Below, one piece after another: positions 56,361 to 64,000 of a stretch of DNA of 64,000 nucleotides. Both the position numbers and the translations under genes were made by a program. The stretch lies in assembly GCF_914767665.1 (NCBI RefSeq), contig NC_059507.1, positions 21,640,718-21,704,717 of the forward strand. The letters are read 5' to 3'. The notes below the pieces were generated by a model, which saw only the letters and a list, made by a program, of their open reading frames with translations, made no database searches and had not been told where the DNA came from. Every line of letters starts with the position of its first letter. Position 1 is the first letter of the stretch. This DNA is from Harmonia axyridis. Lineage: Eukaryota > Arthropoda > Insecta > Coleoptera > Coccinellidae.

Positions 56361-56925
56361 GCCTTACATCTACAATCTCTCCTATACCTGCCAGAGTGAC
56401 GTCCCTTTCAAGAATAGAAAAAGCCAGCTGTGGAACTTTTCCGACTAATTGTTATCGGACCGAACTCATCAAATCGAAACAGATTAAAATCGTTCAAAAA
56501 CTGAACTATTTCTCGATTTTAATTAATCAACGGACTTTTCAAATTATACAATCAAAACCCGATATCCTCCCTCCATCGCGATATTGAATTTCTCGGAAGT
56601 TATTCAGCTTCTCCGTAATTATTCATTTTCAATCAAATAACGTTCTGTCGATGAAGAACGATGGGTAAATTAACTTCGTCCACCCCTCCCCGCGATAGGT
56701 TGTGAAAAAATCGATCAACGTGATAAATTTACATTTGAAATGATTCGACGGGGAATTCTTGATTCCGTTCACCCTTATCAATGAGGGGAAGTTTTGAGGT
56801 AAGGAATTATTTGTCATCGAATTAGTCTTTCAGGATTTTGAGTGGAGGTTGAGGCAATACTGTGAGAAGAATCAACATGACATCAATGTGTCAAAATATT
56901 CACTATTTGATATATCTTTTTGATT
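56361..56925. other. upstream sequence, nothing recognised
   Basis: No coding signal or repeat was recognised. Confidence 0.35.
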
Positions 56926-56929
56926 ATGT

Positions 56930-57260
56930 ATCAAATCAAATCAAATTATATTCCTTAGAAATATAAATACAATTTCAATCATACAATCTGAAATTATATA
57001 CCCCTCATGTGAGGATGGACGCACCTAAGTAGCAACTTGTGTTGTGCTCTCCATCTTCCATTCGGGGTGGTTGAAGATATTACAAGAACTAAATATTGTA
57101 GGACCGAGATTAAACACACTTTTTTTTACATCCAAGGCAAACATTTAGTCTGATGATTCTTTGAGCAAAATATAGTAACAAAAATAATGAAAACAAAATA
57201 ATGACAGAAAGAGAGAGGCAGAGAGAGATATATATCTACTTTTTTGTATAGAAATACAAT
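56930..57260 (-). pseudogene. 3' end of the CR1/Jockey-like family, (TTTGA)n-type tail
   Basis: The reverse complement of this stretch matches 22540-22900: a CT-rich run, GCTCAAAGAATCATCAGAC, GAGAGCACAACACAA, CTTAGGTGCGTCCATCCTCA. It ends TTTGATTTGATTTGATAC, a short pentanucleotide tail marking the 3' end of a non-LTR insertion. Confidence 0.78.
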
Positions 57261-59633
57261 TTCAACTGATTTTATTAAAAACCAGAAAAAAATAATTTTT
57301 TTTCTTTGTGTGCCTTCTCCATCATTGGAGGTTTGATATCACTATGGCAAATTCCGCTCTGTTTATGGCAGCTCCCATCAGCTTCTGATAATATTATGAA
57401 TTATACGAGATATCATTCGCAACAGATGAAGTCATGGATTTTATCTCTTACTCTTTTGTGAAATGGATATGCAAATCATCACTTACAATTTGAATAAAAA
57501 TTTTCGACAAATTCATTTTATTTTTTTGTTAATGGTTACTCTAATCGATTGATAATTACTTCAAATTATGAGGGTCAAGTGAGCCTACTTGATGAAGATA
57601 ATCTGATATAAATATCATAATTATGACATCATTGTGCCGAAACCTTCACTATCTGATAAATGTTTTTGATATATTATTTTTTTTTGAGAAGAAATACAAT
57701 TCCAACATCCAATATTATTAAAGCCAAAAAATTATCCAAAACTGTATAATTGAAAAAATGGCTAATAGTTTGAATAACTGAATTTAACATTGAGAAATAT
57801 GTACGTTTGGAAATTTTTGTATTTTTCAATACAATATTTACTTATCAGTGACTTATAGTTCAGAAAACTTAAATTTACAGTTTACAAAACTGATTGCTTG
57901 CATATTCATTTCACCAATGGATATTACTATCTGTGTAAATATTGACAGAGAAACTTTTATTTCAGTTAACCTACGGTGTTTTCAAATGCAAGTTGGTGAA
58001 ATGAATAGATATACAAGTTATAAATTGTTGAGTTCAGTAAGTTTTTTCAACTAGACAGTGATGAAGCATACTGAAGGATACTGGCACAGATGTTTCCAAT
58101 TGGATTTGAAAAATTTTTACTGTAGTTTATATGTACATGATGTAGATATATAATGCACTTATATTGACAGTGCTCGTTAGAAGTACCACTATAACTAAAA
58201 TTAATTTCAGCGTGACCTGGCTCTCCTTTGTAAGGACTAAAAAGGCTATTTACCAAATGTTTTAGGGCATGAGTGATCCTTATGGAATATTACAAGACTT
58301 CTCTACAGAAAACCATGCTCTCGGAAAGCTTTTTAACTCAGACTCCTCTCGATTGTTGTTTTTGATTAATCTTTCAGATGTGTTTACTACAAAGCCCTTT
58401 GATAAAGCGCTACATAACAAGTTAATTGACATTCTGAAATATGAAAGGCATATTGATTGATCTCTAATTTATAATGAAACCAAACCACCAAAATCACAGT
58501 TGATAATATTTGTGTGAAATGCTTTACAGGGTGTAAGTCAAAGAAGCCTCATGTTTCCTTTGGTGTTGTAATTCAAAGTCGAAGTTGAACGTGTTAAAAA
58601 CAATTTGAAGGAGATAATGCAATCGATCAAAGTGTACCTTAACAGTAATATTGAATCGAAGAGAAAAGTGAGTTAAAAAACTAATAATTGCCACAAATAT
58701 TCCTACAAGAAGAAGATGGTGAAAAGATCCAATCAAAGAAGTCTAGAATATGAAGTGTTTTCCAATAAGAAGATTCATGTTGAAATTGCAATACCCTCAA
58801 ATATTTCTACAAAAGAAGATCTTTAGAAGAACCAAACGTCGAGAATATAGAAAATTGAAGACCAACAACACGTGATAGCAATCTACGGGCAGATTCAATT
58901 AAAGCCTCGTATCTCTATCCAGAATCGAAAACCACAGAGCTTCGACAGATACGAAAATAAAATCAGAAGTTATCACTCCGGCTTGTAATTAATATCGGAA
59001 CTGCCTAGGTTTGCCAATTTCATCTCCCCCACGCTTCCGTATAGAGAAACTTCCGATATTATCAATCATTATTTACCGTTCCGGAAATATCCTTTCGATT
59101 GGTTCTCTTGGAGAGCAGAATCGACATTTGGAGTATTCATTAACCTCGCTAGTTGGGGGATAGAAATGCTGCTGTTCGGAGCTCAATGACTGTTGATAAT
59201 TGTTCGAAAATCAGTGGATGGAATTTCGAATAATCTGCATTTTTTTAATATACAATTTTTTTCAGATTCGACTCAATTGGAAAGATACAGTAGTATATTA
59301 CATATGTCATAAGGAGGAGAAGAGTCACTTTCTCCTCCTAATGAAAAATGTTTTTTATTTTTTTTTTTATTTCAAACGTGTCCAAATTCATAAAATCTGG
59401 AAATCCAATTTTAAATAAGATTTATATTAAAGATCGTCATAATGACTCGATCAAAGGAAAATAAATTTGCCTTGTTGAGGTTATCATGCTAAATTAATTT
59501 TGACAGACATGAAGTATAATAGTTGATAGTTATCATTGCTAGGCAACACTTTTCCTTCCGGTGGAGGAGAAATAGAACTTTTCGATGATCTTGTCATTCA
59601 AAATATGAAGTTGTTACTGTACGTTTGCAATAG
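57261..59633. other. upstream AT-rich sequence, nothing recognised
   Basis: A lone ACAGGGTGT half-end occurs at about 58527. No coding exon or paired repeat was recognised. Confidence 0.35.
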
Positions 59634-60554
59634 TAACGGGTGTTTATTTTCGAGGTATATAACTTTAAGTTGGCATTACTGTTCAAGATGGCGACCGATT
59701 TAACAGCTGTCAAGTGATTTATTCTCAGTTTGGTTTGGCAATTCATCATGAATAGACTCACGCCTGAACAACGCTTGAAAATGGTGCAAAATGAGATTGC
59801 CGTTGTTCCCGGTTTTCATAAGCGAATTTTGTTTAGCGATGAAGCGCACTTCTGGTTGAATGGCTACGTTAACAAACAAAACTGCCGGATTTGGAGTGAA
59901 GCTAATCCTCAAGTGTATGTCGAAACACCGTTACATCCAGAAAAACTGACTGTTTGGTGCGCTTTATGGGCTGGTGGAATCATTGGTCCGTACTTATTCA
60001 AAAACGATGATGGCCAGAACGTTACAGTCAATGGTGATCGGTATAGAGCCATGATTACTAACTTTTTCATTCCTAAATTGAACAACCAGGATGTTCAGGA
60101 GCTGTGGTTCCAACAAAACGGCGCAACATGTCACACAGCTCGTGCACAATCGATTTATTGAAAGACACGTTTGGTGACCGCCTAATTTCACGTTTTGGAC
60201 CTGTGAATTGACCTACAAGATCTTGTGATTTAACACCGCTAGACTACTTTCTGTGGGGCTATGTAAAGTCATTGGTCTATGCGGATAAGCCACAAACCCT
60301 TGACCATTTGGAAGACAACATTCGCCGTGTTATTGCCGATATACGGCCACAAATGTTGGAAAAAGTCATCGAAAATTGGACGTCCAGATTGGACTACATC
60401 CGAGCCAGCCGTGGCGGTCATATGCCAGATATCATATTTAAAATGTAATACCACAAGATTATCTCGCGGATAAATAAGATTCATGTCAATCGAATAATCC
60501 ATCGTTGTTTTATTGCAATTTAATGTTCTATAGCTCTGAAAAAAACACCCTTTA
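59634..60554 (+). mobile_element. internally deleted mariner-like element with TIRs and TA duplication
   Basis: The element is 59636-60552 (917 bp) flanked by TA. The left end ACGGGTGTTTATTTTCGAGG is mirrored at right (complement AAGGGTGTTTTTTTCAGAGC). It encodes a shortened, broken transposase. Confidence 0.82.
59748..60448 (+). pseudogene. mariner-like transposase, HTH deleted, catalytic Asp lost
   Basis: The frame starts with the family N-terminus MNRLTPEQRLKMVQ and jumps straight to NEIAVVPGFHKRILFSDEAH (first catalytic Asp). The whole helix-turn-helix region between is missing. The core continues with ANPQVYVETPLHPEKLTVWC and LWFQQNGATCHTARA, where the expected second Asp is Asn. A frameshift and stops follow; the third block (CDLTPLDYFLWGYVKSLVYA) and the C-terminus (RPQMLEKVIENWTSRLDYIR) are readable in another frame. 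Allowing for the shift, the second-to-third spacing is about 41, as in DD41D mariner relatives. The protein cannot be active, but the element ends could still be mobilised in trans. Confidence 0.85.
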
Positions 60555-63145
60555 TATTGTGCAATAAGTGGGGAACTGAGAAAATTTAGAATTTTTCGAA
60601 TATCTCGAACAGAAACCAAGATTTAAAGCAAAATAATTGAAACGGTGATTCTTCAGAAACGCTCTTTCCCAATTTTTTCACACTGTGACGTCGTAAGGAG
60701 TCGGTGTGTCTCATAAATATTCAAACAAGCCACTAATGATCAACAAGGAGCTATCGTTACGGATTGCATTTATTAGGTTGGCAATCGATCCTTGTTTGCA
60801 GACAAATGAGAACGCCTTCGTCCTCTCTCCAGGACTTGTTTGATCAGGTATTTTCGTTTCCCCAACTCCTCGATTGGGATCTTCGTGGAAACTCCAGGTG
60901 GATAACGAGACAATTGACCTTTGAAGGTTGTTTGATGTGACGCTGTTGCGTTTTTCTTTTTCGAAAGGTTGAATGTCAACTGAGATGAACCGTTGTGAAA
61001 TTTCATAGAGGGTCGTAGGTGCTCTTTCACTATATTCCATGAAATATCTGTGAGGTTTTACTGAGAAATTGAATGACAGTCAAACTGGTTATTACCAACA
61101 GGAGTAATGGGGCAGTTAAATTGTTCAACTGTGAATATTGTACGTGTAATGTTCATAGCCTTCATCCAGAAAATCATTAATGATTATAAAAGTCGTCACC
61201 GTTGACTGGGTTATAATATACTGATAAGGACTAAAAAGAGCAAAATCGATCTATGAAGTCACATTTCTGTGTGGTGTACTCTCAACTTAGATTTCTGACA
61301 GAATGATTATCCATTTCATTCAAAATTTTCACCTTATTCCACATTTATTAATGACTATAATGACATTGATTGAGATATTCTCTCAACTCGAAGCTGTCTG
61401 TAAGTGTTCTGAGAGTAAATTCGAAAAGGCGAAAATGAAATAACATAGTGAAATATCTTTTCTAACCTGGTAGTGTCGTAATTAAAAAAGAAAGATGTTA
61501 AAAAGCGACTCTGCTCTGCAGGACAAGTTGTGTTGAAGGCAAGACGCCAATAAACTTGCAGAGAGAACCTCAAGGGTAACAGTCGATCAAACTTGACTCT
61601 ACTGAGTCTTGGGATTTTCCGAGGTTTTTCTTAATGAATAGTCAACATCTCCAAGAAACTACTCAGAATTGTGCTTTCCAGGCAACTTTGTGAGGATTGA
61701 TAAGCTGCAATCGTGGATACCAAGGATCTCCATTGGCGGCAGAAGATGAAGACACTTCAAATACATCACAAATACTTTTTACTGCGTGTTTGCAAGAATC
61801 TTCTCTTCCTGGCATAATTGACAATATTTTAATAAAGTTATCTGCTCGATTTAAATGTACAGGACAAGAGCAAGTTATCTCGTTCTAAATGATCACGAAG
61901 TTATAGCCGAGGCTCCTAGGACGTTGTCAGGTTTACCAACATAGTGACGATCTCCTTGGGAATCGCTTAACAGAGTAAAGAACAAGCAAAGCAACTGCTA
62001 CCTACATTTCAGCTCATCTAATGAAATCTGTAACGAGCTCTCCCTCCTCTCTCCGTATGCTATCCTTTCCACATGTCTCTCCTTCTAATATTGACTGTAA
62101 TAAATCATTTCTGACGCACAACCTGTCGTAAATACTACAATTCTCTCGATTTAATAGTGTTTATCAGTTTTTGGTGTTTGTTTTTTCTGCTTCTAACGTA
62201 CAGAAAATACGAAAACACCCAACAAACGCCCCCAAATATTTCAATTTCAACCTCATTCAATACTTCCCAGCCAGTGGCGCCTCGTTAATATTTAAAAATA
62301 CCATAGCAGCTGTTATTCGTTTCTACTAAACCGACATGATAATTTTTCATATCTATGATCATTACATTATGGATAAAATTGTGCCAGATCGTTTAATGAC
62401 ATGAGTGCGTTAATAATATAGTAATTATACGTGTTACGTATAAGATTTTAGCTACAACCAAAGATCTTATTATTAAAAGGTTATTTGAGTAAAATTCTTT
62501 ATTTCAAAAATTCAAAACGGTATTCAGAAGATCAGTGTGCTTCACCATCATAGGCGGAATTCTCATCACATTTCTTATCTCTTTGGTATCAGTAGTTATT
62601 TCGATCAGAAAGGAAGTGGATATTAAGAAATATATTGAGCATTCCTGAAACGAAAATTGTATGGGTATAAGACTAAAAAGTCTAAGATATTAACAAAGAG
62701 GGACTCAAATTTTTATTGGATGCTGAAGACGAAAAGTTTATCTCTTATTCTATAGCTAGGCCATTCATTCTGCTACATCTTGTAGAACAAAATCGAGCGA
62801 GAATATCTCAGAATAACACATATTTCATTATTATATGTTGGTATTCGGAACTCTCCTGCCACGGATTTATTATCTATTATCTGTCAAATTTGTGATACAA
62901 AAAAATGTTCTGCCTATCCACATTTTTCAATGCAAAAATCACTAAACGATATTTGTGGAAATTTTCCATTAATTTTGATCGAATTTCAGTGAATTAAAGA
63001 GATGTATAATAAGGCAGTGGTACAACAGTAGCTCTGTTGAGTTGTTCAGATCCGCAACTTCAAAGATAAAAATCGCCATGATGATAGCCAACCTTCTTAA
63101 AGGAGACGGCACATAAAGAAGAAGAATAATGTATAATACTCTTAC
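60555..63145. other. upstream sequence, nothing recognised
   Basis: AT-rich with short spurious frames. No mobile element or exon was recognised by eye. Confidence 0.35.
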
Positions 63146-63387
63146 AAGCTAATTCTAATTCTGGTTCATTCAAAAACATTTGAAATCGTCGAAGAATATT
63201 AATACCTTCTGCATTTGTATTATAAATAACTATTTTAAGACTTATGGCCAAGTTTCTCCATTTGCCTAACTCAAAGGAAAATACTTGGTACTGTTTCCGG
63301 TGGTCTTCTACTTCTCTCTTGGCTGATTCTGAAGCTGATTCTTTGTAAAAAGACATAGTAGTTGGAAGTGCTAACAAAGATGTCTTC
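63146..63387 (-). CDS. candidate exon of unknown protein
   Basis: A 242-bp open stretch is bracketed by an acceptor (GGGGCTTTCAG, ending 63388) and a donor (GTAAGAG, GT 63145-63144). The peptide includes SFYKESASESAKREVEDHRK, FSFELGKWRNLAISLKIVIY and ILRRFQMFLNEPELELA. I recognise no domain. A possible upstream piece with acidic sequence (DIPTSNVEEEILLDVNQDEN) lies at about 63580-63690 but runs into stops. The region is close to a hAT-like terminal motif at the window end, so it may derive from a transposon. It shares the tutl strand but nothing ties it to tutl. Confidence 0.35.
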
Positions 63388-63707
63388 CTGAAAGCCCCAA
63401 CATTTAAAAATTCTCACTGAATATGAGAACGACCATCACAATTTCCGATTGAACTGGATTTGATGTGGTGGAAAAATATTTTTTTGTCAATTCAGGGTTC
63501 CTCTGTTTTTTTTTTCGAATAAGCTGGCAATTTTTTGCTCATCCTGGCAATGGAATATTATGCTCAACGTCTTCAATTTAATCTTCCTGTGGGCCTTCAT
63601 TCTCATCTTGATTAACATCCAATAGGATTTCTTCTTCGACGTTTGAAGTTGGAATATCAGATTTCAAATAGTCAAATACTATTACCATACTAGTACAGTA
63701 AAAAAAT

Positions 63708-63841
63708 AGTATATTGTTCAACAAGTGGGGAAAGTCCAACTTTTCTCGCGAGTGTGAAAGTTTATGGGACGAGGCTGAAGAGCGAGTTCCGCAAACACAC
63801 GAGTGAGAAGAAGACTTTCTCCACATGTTGCAGACTATATT
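63708..63841. repeat. hairpin-forming inverted repeat
   Basis: The left arm (CAACAAGTGGGGAAAGTCCA, then TCTCGCGAGTGTG) is mirrored at right (CACACGAGTGAGA, GAAGACTTTCTCCACATGTT) around a ~45-bp loop. It has an architecture similar to the hairpin at 16498-16613. Confidence 0.7.
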
Positions 63842-63947
63842 TTTCCTACAACTACACAAATTTAAATAATTCAAGTAATGTACCTAATTCAATTCAAACA
63901 AGCCTTCGTTGACAGTATCTGTTCATTTCTTTCATTTCACAGTGCGG

Positions 63948-64000
63948 AGTACAGTGACGGCTCGTCAGGGTCGGCAGGGTCGGCCGGGCCGACCCAAAAA
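63948..64000. mobile_element. possible hAT-like terminal sequence at window edge
   Basis: CAGGGTCGGCAGGGTCGGCC, followed by GGGCCGACCC, is GC-rich and palindromic, and opens with a CAGGG of hAT type. The window ends before the element could be followed. Confidence 0.35.

Overview
This is a window of an insect nuclear genome: it is visibly AT-rich, has spliced genes with GT/AG introns, and is full of mariner/Tc1, hAT-like, R1/RTE/Jockey/CR1-like and MITE sequences. A beetle or similar holometabolous insect fits best, but species cannot be fixed from the sequence. The one host gene I can support is turtle (tutl), an immunoglobulin-superfamily neuronal cell-surface gene (vertebrate relative IGSF9/Dasm1). 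It lies on the minus strand.

Six tutl exons are visible, in transcript order: 54753-54576 (start codon, signal peptide), 44451-44318, 37287-37136, 15328-15099, 10318-10137 and 7280-7049. All junctions have GT/AG sites and compatible phases (1, 0, 2, 1, 0, then 1 out of the window). Together they encode the signal peptide, Ig1, Ig2 and most of Ig3. The remaining Ig and fibronectin type III exons must lie beyond the left edge, and a 5' UTR exon probably lies to the right. The introns are about 10.1, 7.0, 21.8, 4.8 and 2.9 kb, plus more than 7 kb running off the left end.

Most of the rest is mobile DNA in those introns or upstream of the first coding exon. From left to right: a 2.67-kb palindrome made by one copy of a ~1.33-kb terminal-repeat element inserting into another copy of itself (1663-4327); RT and R1-type fragments and an inverted pair of minisatellites (4.6-6.6 kb); decayed mariners (8.1-10.1 kb); an intact Tc1 element with an open 342-codon DD34E transposase, matched inverted repeats and a TA duplication (12463-14044); hairpin and terminal-repeat remnants (16.5-18.2 kb); an R1-type RNase H fragment (19.3-20.3 kb); a split CR1/Jockey-like element (20.9-22.9 kb); a THAP-domain exon with good splice sites (25191-25380); a MITE (27.3-27.8 kb); a GC-rich island (30.2-30.6 kb); a non-LTR fragment (30.8-32.1 kb); a mariner carrying a fold-back (32.4-33.5 kb); a young 5'-truncated RTE-like element with target-site duplication (33762-35632); palindromic GTGATC-rich repeats (35.7-37.1 kb); several MITEs starting CAGGGTGT (38.5-45.5 kb), near one terminal-repeat element with a tRNA-like core; an RT pseudogene interrupted by two different MITEs (47.3-48.8 kb); a 744-750-bp tandem satellite of about 4.5 units (50208-53580); and, right of the first coding exon, an R1-type pseudogene and an internally deleted mariner-like element (59636-60552).

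No operons, CRISPR arrays or bacterial features are present. The most unusual observations are the self-into-self nested element, the layered MITE insertions in one RT, the tRNA-like sequence inside a terminal-repeat element, and the fold-back in the mariner. All coordinates and homologies were read by eye; no database search was possible.
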